A program made the translations under genes and the position numbers. From contig NZ_JADNBB010000005.1 of the NCBI RefSeq assembly GCF_015550595.1, forward strand, positions 1 to 64,000: a stretch of 64,000 bases of DNA. The letters run 5' to 3'. The DNA comes from Parabacteroides goldsteinii (GTDB lineage Bacteria; Bacteroidota; Bacteroidia; Bacteroidales; Tannerellaceae). Position 1 is the first letter of the stretch; each line of letters begins with the position of its first letter. The notes under the pieces are model-generated. The model was not told the DNA's origin, searched no databases, and worked only from the letters and a program-made list of their open reading frames with translations. Shown here one piece after another: positions 48,831 to 57,991 of this stretch.

Positions 48831-50777
48831 ATGATTTCAGTTGAAGGACTAACAGTTGAATTTGGTGGTTTTACGCTTTTTGATGACGTATCGTTTGTAG
48901 TAAATAAGAAAGATCGTATCGCACTGGTCGGAAAGAACGGTGCAGGAAAATCTACGATGTTGAAGATATTTGCAGGTTTGCAATCTCCGACATCCGGTAC
49001 GGTCAGTGTACCTAAAGAGACAACGATCGGCTATTTACCACAGCAGATGCAGCTGACGGATGCACATACCGTCAGGGAAGAAGCCGAGTTGGCTTTCGGA
49101 CATATCCGGGAAATGGAAAAGCAGATCGAACGTCTGAACCTGGAACTGGCTGAACGTACCGATTATGAAACGGAATCTTACCAGAAACTGATAGATAAAG
49201 TGACACATCTTTCCGAACATTTTCAGATGATGGGAGGAAACAATTATCATGCGGAACTGGAACGTACGTTAATCGGATTAGGATTCAAACGTACTGACTT
49301 CGACCGTTCGACATCTGAATTCAGCGGTGGTTGGCGTATGCGTATCGAGTTGGCAAAGTTGTTGCTTCGCCGGCCGGATGTGTTATTGCTCGATGAGCCT
49401 ACTAACCACCTGGATATTGAATCAATCCAATGGTTGGAGAACTTTATTGCTACCCGTGCCAATGCGGTGATTCTGGTTTCTCACGACCGTGCTTTTATCG
49501 ATAATACGACTTTCCGGACGATTGAAATCGAACTGGGAAGTATATATGATTATAAAGTCAAATATTCCGAATACGTGGAGCTCCGTAAGGAACGCCGCGA
49601 ACAACAACTTCGTGCTTTCGAGAACCAGCAGAAGAAACTGGCCGATACGGAGGCATTCATCGAACGGTTCCGTTATAAAGCCACCAAGTCTGTGCAGGTA
49701 CAATCACGTATCAAACAGTTGGAAAAGGTAGAGCGCATCGAGGTGGACGAAGTGGATAGTGCTATGTTGAGCCTGAAGTTTCCTCCGGCTCCCCGCTCCG
49801 GCTCTTATCCGGTAATTATGGAGGATGTGGCAAAAAGTTATGGTGACCATCTGATCTTTCAAAATGTTACTCTAACGATCAATCGTGGTGATAAAGTGGC
49901 TTTTGTGGGGAAGAACGGGGAAGGTAAGTCAACCCTTGTTAAATGTATTATGGATCAGATAGATTACGAAGGTAAACTTCAACTGGGACATAATGTGAAA
50001 ATCGGTTACTTTGCACAAAATCAGGCACAGTTGCTTGATGATAACCTCACTGTATTCGATACAATCGACTATGTGGCAGAGGGTGATATACGAACAAAAA
50101 TACGTGATATACTAGGTGCTTTTATGTTTGGTGGTGAGGCCTCCGACAAAAAGGTGAAAGTTTTATCCGGTGGTGAGCGGAGTCGCTTGGCAATGATCCG
50201 GTTGCTGCTGGAGCCTGTAAACCTGTTGATTCTCGATGAGCCTACGAACCATTTGGATATGCGTTCGAAAGATGTATTGAAAGATGCTTTGCGTGAGTTC
50301 GACGGAACGGTGATCGTGGTTTCTCATGACCGTGAATTTCTGGATGGACTGGTAGATAAAGTTTATGAATTCGGTAATCAGCGTGTGATTGAACATCTGG
50401 GCGGTATTTATGAATTCCTGGAAAGGAAAAAGATGGATAGTCTGCGCGAACTGGAGCGTACTGTTCAGTCTGCATCTTCTTCAGGTGAAACGGAAGATCA
50501 GTCTACTCAGAATAAATTATCGTATGAAGCTCGTAAAGAACAAAGCAAGGCGATTAAAAAAGTAGAAAAGTCAGTGGCTGAAGCTGAGAAGAAAATAACA
50601 GGACTTGAAACTTCAATAGCAGAAATCGAAGCCAAACTGGCTACACCGGAAGGTGCTTCCGATACCTCTTTATACAGCGATTACTCTTCTTTGAAAAAAG
50701 AACTGTCAGATACCATGGATACATGGACAGAACTGACCATAGAGTTGGAAGAATTAAACGAAAAAGCATCCCGGTAA
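48831..50777 (+). CDS. ABC-F family ribosome-associated ATPase
   Basis: A 648-aa soluble protein with two ABC ATPase domains and no membrane segment. Each half has a Walker A (GKNGAGKST and GKNGEGKST), signature (FSGGWRMR and LSGGERSR) and Walker B (LLLDEPTNHLD and LILDEPTNHLD). The linker near residues 250-300 carries the P-site tRNA-interaction arm typical of ABC-F, and the C-terminal 110 residues are a charged coiled coil (about 540-648), as in Uup/YdiF types. It acts on stalled ribosomes; a resistance role is not indicated. Confidence 0.93.
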   Translation: MISVEGLTVEFGGFTLFDDVSFVVNKKDRIALVGKNGAGKSTMLKIFAGLQSPTSGTVSVPKETTIGYLPQQMQLTDAHTVREEAELAFGHIREMEKQIERLNLELAERTDYETESYQKLIDKVTHLSEHFQMMGGNNYHAELERTLIGLGFKRTDFDRSTSEFSGGWRMRIELAKLLLRRPDVLLLDEPTNHLDIESIQWLENFIATRANAVILVSHDRAFIDNTTFRTIEIELGSIYDYKVKYSEYVELRKERREQQLRAFENQQKKLADTEAFIERFRYKATKSVQVQSRIKQLEKVERIEVDEVDSAMLSLKFPPAPRSGSYPVIMEDVAKSYGDHLIFQNVTLTINRGDKVAFVGKNGEGKSTLVKCIMDQIDYEGKLQLGHNVKIGYFAQNQAQLLDDNLTVFDTIDYVAEGDIRTKIRDILGAFMFGGEASDKKVKVLSGGERSRLAMIRLLLEPVNLLILDEPTNHLDMRSKDVLKDALREFDGTVIVVSHDREFLDGLVDKVYEFGNQRVIEHLGGIYEFLERKKMDSLRELERTVQSASSSGETEDQSTQNKLSYEARKEQSKAIKKVEKSVAEAEKKITGLETSIAEIEAKLATPEGASDTSLYSDYSSLKKELSDTMDTWTELTIELEELNEKASR

Positions 50778-50822
50778 TCCGGAGATAAATAACAAACGCC
50801 TAATTTATTATAGACAAATATT

Positions 50823-51989
50823 ATGTTAACTCAAATTATTAATGGTCGTATCCTGACACCACAGGGCTGGATGAAAGATGGTTCTGTATTGATCAGTGAT
50901 AATAAGATCCTGGAAGTGACGAACTGTGACCTGGCCATAGTCGGTGCGAATTTAATTGACGCCAAGGGAATGTATATCGTTCCGGGCGGTGTGGAAATCC
51001 ATGTTCATGGCGGTGGTGGACGTGACTTTATGGAAGGAACGGAAGAGGCATTCCGGGCTGCAGTCGCCACTCACATGCAACACGGTACTACAAGTATTTT
51101 CCCCACATTATCTTCTTCGACAATCCCGATGATTCGTGAAGCGGCAGCTACTACGGAAAAATTGATGGCGGAAAAAGATAGTCCTGTTCTGGGGTTACAT
51201 TTGGAAGGTCATTATTTCAATATGAAAATGGCCGGCGGTCAGCTTCCGGAAAATATCAAGAATCCTGATCCGGAAGAATATATTCCGTTGTTGGAAGAAA
51301 CCAACTGTATCAAACGTTGGGATGCAGCTCCGGAATTGCCTGGTGCTATGCAGTTTGGTAAATATATTACATCTAAAGGTGTATTGGCATCTGTCGGTCA
51401 TACACAGGCCGAATACGAAGATATCCAGACTGCTTATGAGGCTGGTTATACTCATGCTACACATTTCTACAATGCAATGCCCGGTTTTCACAAACGGCGT
51501 GAATACAAATATGAAGGTACGGTTGAAAGTATCTATTTGATAGATGATATGACTGTTGAGGTTGTAGCCGACGGTATCCATGTTCCTCCTACAATTCTTC
51601 GTCTGGTATATAAGGTGAAGGGTGTAGAACGTACATGTTTGATCACTGATGCATTGGCTTGTGCCGCCAGTGACAGTCAGGTAGCTTTCGATCCTCGTGT
51701 GATTATCGAAGACGGAGTGTGTAAGTTGGCCGACCGTTCAGCTTTAGCTGGTAGTGTCGCTACCATGGACCGCCTGATCCGTACTGTTGTGCAGAAGGCT
51801 GAAATACCTCTGGAAGATGCTGTTCGTATGGCTTCTGAAACACCGGCCCGTATAATGGGTGTTTACGATCGTAAGGGGTCTTTACAACGTGGCAAGGATG
51901 CAGATATTATGGTCTTGGACAAAGATCTCAATGTAAGAGCTGTCTGGGCTATGGGGAAATTGGTGGAAGGCACTAATAAATTGTTTTAA
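50823..51989 (+). CDS. nagA: N-acetylglucosamine-6-phosphate deacetylase, copy 1
   Basis: A 388-aa amidohydrolase that removes acetate from GlcNAc-6-P. The metal and catalytic sites are visible: HVHGGGG (HxH), GLHLEGHYFN (Glu ligand; Pro is more usual after LEG), GHTQAEY, THFYNAMPGFH, and the catalytic Asp in LITDALA. It begins a tandem pair with copy 2 (gap 34 bp) and precedes the NagB-like/PIG-L fusion, so these three genes may work on amino sugars. No consensus promoter was found upstream. Confidence 0.93.
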   Translation: MLTQIINGRILTPQGWMKDGSVLISDNKILEVTNCDLAIVGANLIDAKGMYIVPGGVEIHVHGGGGRDFMEGTEEAFRAAVATHMQHGTTSIFPTLSSSTIPMIREAAATTEKLMAEKDSPVLGLHLEGHYFNMKMAGGQLPENIKNPDPEEYIPLLEETNCIKRWDAAPELPGAMQFGKYITSKGVLASVGHTQAEYEDIQTAYEAGYTHATHFYNAMPGFHKRREYKYEGTVESIYLIDDMTVEVVADGIHVPPTILRLVYKVKGVERTCLITDALACAASDSQVAFDPRVIIEDGVCKLADRSALAGSVATMDRLIRTVVQKAEIPLEDAVRMASETPARIMGVYDRKGSLQRGKDADIMVLDKDLNVRAVWAMGKLVEGTNKLF

Positions 51990-52023
51990 CGGGTAGAACA
52001 GGAATAGAAATATAGTAGAAGTT

Positions 52024-53190
52024 ATGTTAACACAAATAATAAACGGACAGATACTCACACCACAGGGATGGCTGAAAGATGGTTCTGTCCTGATCAGCGA
52101 TGGTAGAATACTGGAAGTCACGAACAGCGACTTGGCTGTGATCGGTGCTACTATAATCGATGCCAAAGGTATGTATATCATTCCTGGTTTCGTGGCAATG
52201 AATATACATGGTGGCGGTGGTTATGATTTTAAAGAATGTACGAAAGAAGCTTTCCACGGGGCAGTGAACGCCCACATGAAATATGGTGCAACTTCTATTT
52301 TCCCGACATTGTCTCCGCTCCCAATGACAGAAGTTCAGAAAGCTGTAGCCTTATGCGAAGGCGTAATGGCTGAAAAAAACAGTCCTGTTATGGGATTACA
52401 ACTGGAAGGACCGTATCTGAATCCGAAGATGGCAGGTAGCTTATTGACGGATGCATTGAAAAATCCGGACCCGGATGAATATAAATCGTTACTGGAAAGT
52501 ACGACTTGTATTAAACGTTGGGATGCGAGTCCTGAATTGCCGGGGGCATTGGATTTTGCCCGTTATGTCCGTTCAAAAGGTCTTTTGGCTGCCGTCTCTC
52601 ATACGGAAGCTGAATTTGACGATATTAAAGCGGCTTATGAAGCGGGCTTCACTCATGCGGCTCATTTCTATAATGCGATGCCAGGTTTCCATAAGCGTCG
52701 TGAATATAAATATGAAGGAACGGTAGAAAGCGTATTTCTGGAAGATGATATGACGGTAGAAGTGATAGCCGATGGTCGGCACTTGCCTTCAACGATCCTG
52801 CGTCTTGTTTATAAGCTGAAAGGTGTGGAACGTACTTGTTTGTCTACTGATGCATTGGCTTATGCTGCCAATGGTGGAAAACCAGTCGACGATCCCCGTA
52901 TTATCATAGAAGACGGCGTTTGTAAGTTGGCCGACCATTCTTCATTGGTAGGAAGTATTGCCACGATGGATGTGCTGGTTCGTACGATGGCTCAGAAAGC
53001 CGGAGTACCTTTGGCTGACGCAGTCCGTATGGCTTCCGAAACCCCGGCCCGCCTGATGGGTGTAGACGATCGCAAGGGTTCTTTGCAACGTGGTAAAGAT
53101 GCCGATATCGTTATTCTGGACCGTAAGTTGAATGTCCGCTCTGTTTGGTCGATGGGACATTTGGTGGAAGGAACGAATACATTGGCGTAG
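52024..53190 (+). CDS. nagA: N-acetylglucosamine-6-phosphate deacetylase, copy 2
   Basis: A 388-aa paralogue of the gene before it, of the same length and clearly related along its whole length (MLTQIINGxILTPQGW, HFYNAMPGFHKRREYKYEGT and PAR(I/L)MGV are shared). The first His of HxH is Asn here (NIHGGGG), while LEGPYLN has the normal Pro. Other ligands are kept (SHTEAEF, AHFYNAM, LSTDALA). The copies may differ in metal use or substrate. Confidence 0.9.
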   Translation: MLTQIINGQILTPQGWLKDGSVLISDGRILEVTNSDLAVIGATIIDAKGMYIIPGFVAMNIHGGGGYDFKECTKEAFHGAVNAHMKYGATSIFPTLSPLPMTEVQKAVALCEGVMAEKNSPVMGLQLEGPYLNPKMAGSLLTDALKNPDPDEYKSLLESTTCIKRWDASPELPGALDFARYVRSKGLLAAVSHTEAEFDDIKAAYEAGFTHAAHFYNAMPGFHKRREYKYEGTVESVFLEDDMTVEVIADGRHLPSTILRLVYKLKGVERTCLSTDALAYAANGGKPVDDPRIIIEDGVCKLADHSSLVGSIATMDVLVRTMAQKAGVPLADAVRMASETPARLMGVDDRKGSLQRGKDADIVILDRKLNVRSVWSMGHLVEGTNTLA

Positions 53191-53256
53191 TACCGATTTA
53201 TAGGTAAATAGATATTTTTGATGGGATTCTTTAATCATTAATTGTTTGAGAATTGT

Positions 53257-53264
53257 TATATTTG
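53257..53264 (+). promoter_or_regulatory. -7 promoter motif of the NagB-like fusion gene
   Basis: TATATTTG matches TAnnTTTG, 40 bp before the ATG at 53304. It suggests that the fusion gene can be expressed apart from the nagA pair. Confidence 0.55.
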
Positions 53265-53303
53265 TAGTTCAAGTAAAAAAGTTGTACTAAATCGTAATTA
53301 AAC

Positions 53304-55298
53304 ATGAAGACGAACCTTAGTTCTCAAATTACCCTGACGCGTATACCGCTCAGGTATTACCGTCCGGAAAACGCTTACGAGCAATCAGTTTTGACTCGTT
53401 TTGAAAAGATTCCGACAAACATCTATGAATCGGCAAATGAAGGTTCTTTCGCGATCGCAAAGGAACTGGCATCACAAATACGCAAGAAGCAGGATGCCGG
53501 CGAGCAGTTTGTTCTGGCCTTGTCCGGTGGACGCTCTCCTCAGAGTGTCTTTAAAGAATTAATACGTTTGCATAAGGAGGAGCAATTGAGCTTCCGTAAT
53601 GTGATTGTATTTAACGTATATGAGTTCTATCCTTTGAGTGCATCGACGAACAGTAATCTGACTTACCTGAAGGAATCGTTCCTCGATCAAGTGGATATCG
53701 ATCCGAAAAATGTTTATTCGCCGGACGGTTCCATCCCTAAAGATGACATCTTTGAGTTTTGCAGACAATATGAACAACAGATCCAGGTTGTAGGCGGTAT
53801 CGATTATATCCTGCTGGGTGTCGGTCATGCAAGTAATATCGGTTTCAATGGTCCGGGTTCTTCTGCAAATGTAGGAACTCGTTTGGTGTTGCTGGATAAC
53901 GATGCCCGTAAGGAAGCAGCCAGAACATTCAAGTCTATCGAGAATGTTCCTGCCAGCGTAATCACCATGGGTATTTCTACTATCTTGCGTGCTAAGAATG
54001 TTATATTAATGGCTTGGGGTGAAGATAAAGCCCGTATAATTGCTAATACAGTCGAAGGTAAGGTTAGCGAAGCGGTTCCATCTACTTATTTACAGAATCA
54101 TATGAATGTAAAGGTAGTTATCGACCTGTCTGCTGCTTACGAACTGACAAGAATCAGCCATCCCTGGTTGGTTACGAACTGCGATTGGGATAACAAATTG
54201 ATCCGTCGTGCTATCGTTTGGCTGTGCCAGTTGACTGGTAAACCGATCCTGAAGCTGACTAATAAAGATTATAGCGAACATGGTCTGGGTGAACTGTTGG
54301 CATTATATGGCTCTGCTTATAATGTAAACATCAAGATATTTAATGATATCCAGCACACAATTACCGGTTGGCCCGGTGGTAAGCCGAATGCAGACGATAC
54401 TAATCGTCCGGAACGTGCTACTCCGTATCCGAAGAAGGTGATCGTGTTCAGTCCGCATCCCGATGACGACGTGATCTCTATGGGTGGTACGTTGCGCCGT
54501 TTGTGCGACCAGCACCACGATGTACATGTCGCTTATGAAACATCCGGAAATATTGCCGTAGGCGATGACGAAGTAATCCGCTATTGCGAATACTTGCGTG
54601 ATGTTTGCGATAAATATTCTCCTAATGATACAGCGGTTAAGGATAAAGCAGAAGAGATCATCAAATACCTGCGTTTCGAAAAGGTAGAAAATGGCGAACC
54701 TGAAAAGAAAGACGTTTTGTTTATGAAAGGTACTATCCGTCGTGAAGAAGCTCGTCATGGTTGCCGCTATTCAGGAGTGAAGGATGAAAACGTTCATTTC
54801 CTGGATCTGCCGTTCTACGAAACAGGTCTTGTTAAGAAGAACGATCTGGGTGAAGCCGACGTAGCTATCGTAAAGAAACTGTTGCAGGAAATCCAACCGG
54901 ACCAGATGTTTGTTGCCGGTGACCTGGCTGACCCGCACGGAACACATAAGGTTTGTCTGGATGCGGTATTGGCTGCTATCGACGAACTGAAAGACGAAGA
55001 ATGGCTGAAACATTGCCGCGTTTGGATGTATCGCGGAGCATGGGCGGAATGGGAAATGGACCACATCGAAATGGCAGTTCCTATCAGTCCGGAAGAATTA
55101 CGCTTCAAACGTAATGCGATCCTGAAACACCAGTCACAGGCAGAAAGCGCACCGTTCCTGGGTGACGACGAACGTTTGTTCTGGCAACGTGCTGAAGATC
55201 GTAACCGTGCTACAGCTGAATTGTACAAGGAACTGGGGCTGGCTTCTTATGAAGCAATCGAAGCATTCGTACAGTATATGATTCCGTTTGAGAAATAA
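53304..55298 (+). CDS. Degenerate NagB-like domain fused to a PIG-L/LmbE deacetylase domain
   Basis: A 664-aa two-domain cytoplasmic protein. The N-terminal part (about 30-300) has the glucosamine-6-phosphate deaminase fold, but compared by eye with E. coli NagB the catalytic residues are replaced: D72 by Y106 (FNVYEF), D141 by A176, H143 by N178, E148 by G183 (GVGHASNIGFNGPGSS). The C-terminal part (about 378-600) is a PIG-L/LmbE domain with the metal motif SPHPDDDVISMGG (H385) and the second site ADPHGTHKVC. I recall the same architecture as a named putative deaminase-like protein in B. thetaiotaomicron. The PIG-L part looks active, so the NagB part may be a sugar-phosphate binding regulator. 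It follows the two nagA genes. Confidence 0.88.
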   Translation: MKTNLSSQITLTRIPLRYYRPENAYEQSVLTRFEKIPTNIYESANEGSFAIAKELASQIRKKQDAGEQFVLALSGGRSPQSVFKELIRLHKEEQLSFRNVIVFNVYEFYPLSASTNSNLTYLKESFLDQVDIDPKNVYSPDGSIPKDDIFEFCRQYEQQIQVVGGIDYILLGVGHASNIGFNGPGSSANVGTRLVLLDNDARKEAARTFKSIENVPASVITMGISTILRAKNVILMAWGEDKARIIANTVEGKVSEAVPSTYLQNHMNVKVVIDLSAAYELTRISHPWLVTNCDWDNKLIRRAIVWLCQLTGKPILKLTNKDYSEHGLGELLALYGSAYNVNIKIFNDIQHTITGWPGGKPNADDTNRPERATPYPKKVIVFSPHPDDDVISMGGTLRRLCDQHHDVHVAYETSGNIAVGDDEVIRYCEYLRDVCDKYSPNDTAVKDKAEEIIKYLRFEKVENGEPEKKDVLFMKGTIRREEARHGCRYSGVKDENVHFLDLPFYETGLVKKNDLGEADVAIVKKLLQEIQPDQMFVAGDLADPHGTHKVCLDAVLAAIDELKDEEWLKHCRVWMYRGAWAEWEMDHIEMAVPISPEELRFKRNAILKHQSQAESAPFLGDDERLFWQRAEDRNRATAELYKELGLASYEAIEAFVQYMIPFEK

Positions 55299-55319
55299 GA
55301 ATAGTATTCTAAAAATAGA

Positions 55320-55345
55320 GAAGGTATCCTGAAAAGGATACCTTC
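55320..55345. terminator. Bidirectional terminator between convergent genes
   Basis: A perfect 11-bp stem (55320-55330 with 55335-55345) capped by a GAAA tetraloop, with a T tract at 55346-55351. It serves the NagB-like fusion gene and, on the other strand, the DUF4251 gene. Confidence 0.92.
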
Positions 55346-55353
55346 TTTTTTAA

Positions 55354-55944
55354 TTAATAGGTTGTACCCTGGAAAATGTTTGATTGAGAGTATGGGATCA
55401 AGGTTCCGACCATAGTCAAGTTTCTTCCTGAGAAGTTCGGGTCTACTGTAACAGTGGCCCGGTTACTACCGTTCATAAGAACCAGATTGACGGTGGCGGA
55501 GATGAAGATACCCTGTACGCTCATGGACAGGTAAACGTTACCGTCTTTATCCTGTTTGCTCTGTATATTAGATGCGCTACCTTGTACGGTAACACCACCT
55601 AAACCATTAGGACCTGGATACGGAGAGTTGGAAGCGATCTGAACCATTGCCTGTCCGTCGTTCAAAGAGACGAAGTTTGTGTTAGAGTTCACATAGTAAA
55701 CCATTCCGTTCATTGGTTGTACGGAGTTAGCTTCCAATACAAAAGACTGGTCAGTGATAGCTTGCAGGGCTGTGTTGAATTCCTGTTCGTCCATGACGGC
55801 ATCTCTTGCTTCTCTAGCTTCTTTCTTTTCTTTTCTTTCTAACTTTTTCTCTGCTTTTTCTGCGGCTTTACTCTGAGCCTGTACATGTGTCATTCCCCCC
55901 ATAACTAGAGTGAAAACGACGATAAAAGATACAATTCTTTTCAT
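55354..55944 (-). CDS. DUF4251 family secreted protein
   Basis: A 196-aa protein with a signal peptide (about 1-23, MTHVQAQ), a highly charged helix rich in Lys/Glu/Arg/Ala (about 26-50, KAAEKAEKKLERKEKKEARE) and a beta-rich DUF4251 domain (about 55-190). The family is found in Bacteroidota and its function is unknown. It is convergent with the fusion gene and has its own short upstream region (to 56178), in which no exact TAnnTTTG was seen on the minus strand. Confidence 0.88.
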   Translation of the reverse strand: MKRIVSFIVVFTLVMGGMTHVQAQSKAAEKAEKKLERKEKKEAREARDAVMDEQEFNTALQAITDQSFVLEANSVQPMNGMVYYVNSNTNFVSLNDGQAMVQIASNSPYPGPNGLGGVTVQGSASNIQSKQDKDGNVYLSMSVQGIFISATVNLVLMNGSNRATVTVDPNFSGRNLTMVGTLIPYSQSNIFQGTTY

Positions 55945-56140
55945 ACGATTTAGTTTAAAACGTTTTCAAAATGTAATAAAAAAACAAGCAAAGGGTAAAA
56001 AGGTTTCTGGTAAATAAGCGAATACATATACTATAACATTCTATCAGAGTTATTTGGTTAATCCTCATATTTATTAAAGAAACTTTTATATAATAGCCGG
56101 TTAGGAGGCTTGTCGGCTAGGTATTCAGCAAATTATCCAG

Positions 56141-56148
56141 TACTTTTG
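56141..56148 (+). promoter_or_regulatory. -7 promoter motif of the comB-like gene
   Basis: TACTTTTG matches TAnnTTTG, 30 bp before the ATG at 56179. Confidence 0.6.
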
Positions 56149-56178
56149 TAGGTATGTTGAAGTTAAAAACGAGAAGAT

Positions 56179-56907
56179 ATGAAGATAGATGTTTGTTTCT
56201 CGCCGGCCTTGTACCCGGTATATCATAACCCGGAAGCGATTGTCGTAGTAGTGGATGTGTTTCGTGCAACGACGACGATGGCGGCTGCTTTTAAGAGCGG
56301 AGTATGCAGTATCCGCCCGGTGGCAACCGTGGAAGAAGCGAAGGAATATAAGGAAAAAGGCTGGCTGGTAGGAGCTGAGCGTAATGTGAAGCGTTGTGAT
56401 TTTGCGGACTTCGGTAACTCACCGTTCGACTATACTCCGGAGATGGTTTCAGGCAAAGATATCATCTTTACAACAACGAATGGAACGCGGGCTATCACGA
56501 TTGCCCGATCGGCATACCGTGTTGTAACGGGCGCTTTTGTTAATCTGCAAGCGGTGGCTGACTATTGTCTGTTTCATGGGCGTGATGTTGTGGTTTTGTG
56601 TTCCGGATGGCAGGATAAAGTGAATATAGAAGATACCCTGTTCGGTGGTGCTTTGGTAGATGCCCTCACTTTTACAGGCAAATACGAACCGGCCTCTGAT
56701 GCCGCAATCATTGCCCGCGATATGTGGATGAATAATAAAGAGGACCTGATTGCTTATCTCGATCCGACCGACCATATGGCCCGCCTGAAAGCAAACGATC
56801 TGGCTGATTCAGTACCTTACTGCCTGACACCGGATAGTGCAATTGTTGTGCCGGAATTGGTGATAGAAGGGGATACCTTGGTTTTGAGAAGAGTGGTTAC
56901 GATTTAA
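56179..56907 (+). CDS. comB: 2-phosphosulfolactate phosphatase family (ComB-like)
   Basis: A 242-aa protein of the ComB family: VVVVDVFRATTTMAAAF near the start, GAERNVKRCDFADFGNSPFD, then TTTNGTRAI and VLCSGWQDKVNIEDTLFGGAL. In methanogens ComB makes sulfolactate for coenzyme M. Gut Bacteroidales are not known to make coenzyme M, so the substrate here may be another phosphorylated acid. It is followed, 25 bp later, by a Gfo/Idh/MocA oxidoreductase and may share its transcript. Confidence 0.88.
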   Translation: MKIDVCFSPALYPVYHNPEAIVVVVDVFRATTTMAAAFKSGVCSIRPVATVEEAKEYKEKGWLVGAERNVKRCDFADFGNSPFDYTPEMVSGKDIIFTTTNGTRAITIARSAYRVVTGAFVNLQAVADYCLFHGRDVVVLCSGWQDKVNIEDTLFGGALVDALTFTGKYEPASDAAIIARDMWMNNKEDLIAYLDPTDHMARLKANDLADSVPYCLTPDSAIVVPELVIEGDTLVLRRVVTI

Positions 56908-56932
56908 ATAAATAGAGGAAAAACAGAAAGGA

Positions 56933-57958
56933 ATGGCAACGATAAATAAAATACGTTTCGGAGTAGTCGGAACGAACTTTATAACAGACTGGGTGATTGC
57001 CGGTGCACGGGAGGATGAGCGTTTTGAATTGGTGGCAGTCTATTCGCGTACCCAGGAAACGGCGGATGCTTTTGCCGCCAAACATCAGATACCTTATACA
57101 TTTACATCTTTGGAGGAAATGGCGCAGAGTCCATTGATCGATGCGGTATATATTGCATCACCCAATTTTCTGCATGCTTCACAGAGTATCCTGTGTATGA
57201 AACATGGCAAACATGTATTATGTGAGAAGCCTTTTGCCTCCAATGCGAGAGAGGTAAAGGAGATGATTGCCGCTTCCCAGGAGTACAACGTGACGCTGAT
57301 GGAGGCAATGAAACCCACGCTAACCCCAAACTTCCGGGCCGTACGTGAGAATATACATAAGCTGGGGACGATACGCCGTTATTTCTCTTGCTATTGCCAG
57401 TATTCATCGCGTTATGATAAGTTCAGGGAAGGTATAGTATTGAACGCTTTTAAGCCGGAGTTGTCGAACGGTGCGATGATGGATATTGGTATTTATACGT
57501 TGTACCCGATGGTCGTACTGTTCGGTCGCCCGCAAAAGGTGGAGGCGACAGGTGTAGTCCTTTCTTCAGGGGCAGACGGGCAAGGGGCAGTTAATTTCGT
57601 GTATGAAGGGATGAATGCAACTATCCTTTATTCAAAGATCGCTAACTCCTATCTGCCTACGGAGATACAGGGTGAGGATGGAAATATCAATCTGGATCGT
57701 ATAAATATAATAGGAAAGGTTACTTATACCCCTCGTATTCCGGCGGGTGCAGGAAAGACTGCTGTTTCTGAGCCGATAGATATAAGTGCAGTGACAGATA
57801 AGAATGAATATTATTATGAGGTGGCAGAGTTTTTGGATCTTATACAGGCCGGAAAACGTGAGTCGTCTATTAATAGCCATGAGAATTCATTGATTACCCT
57901 GGAGATTATCGACGAGATACGGAGGCAGTTGGGAGTTGTTTATCCGGCGGATAAGTAG
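56933..57958 (+). CDS. Gfo/Idh/MocA family oxidoreductase
   Basis: A 341-aa NAD(P)-dependent sugar-type dehydrogenase. It has an N-terminal Rossmann domain (IRFGVVGTNFITDWVI, DAVYIASPNFLH, HVLCEKPFASN) and a C-terminal alpha/beta domain with GAMMDIGIYTLYP. The EKP motif places the catalytic Lys. The substrate is unknown. It is followed by a long palindromic element. Confidence 0.9.
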   Translation: MATINKIRFGVVGTNFITDWVIAGAREDERFELVAVYSRTQETADAFAAKHQIPYTFTSLEEMAQSPLIDAVYIASPNFLHASQSILCMKHGKHVLCEKPFASNAREVKEMIAASQEYNVTLMEAMKPTLTPNFRAVRENIHKLGTIRRYFSCYCQYSSRYDKFREGIVLNAFKPELSNGAMMDIGIYTLYPMVVLFGRPQKVEATGVVLSSGADGQGAVNFVYEGMNATILYSKIANSYLPTEIQGEDGNINLDRINIIGKVTYTPRIPAGAGKTAVSEPIDISAVTDKNEYYYEVAEFLDLIQAGKRESSINSHENSLITLEIIDEIRRQLGVVYPADK

Positions 57959-57991
57959 TGGAGGGGGATTCACTATTTGACAGAATTGAAT

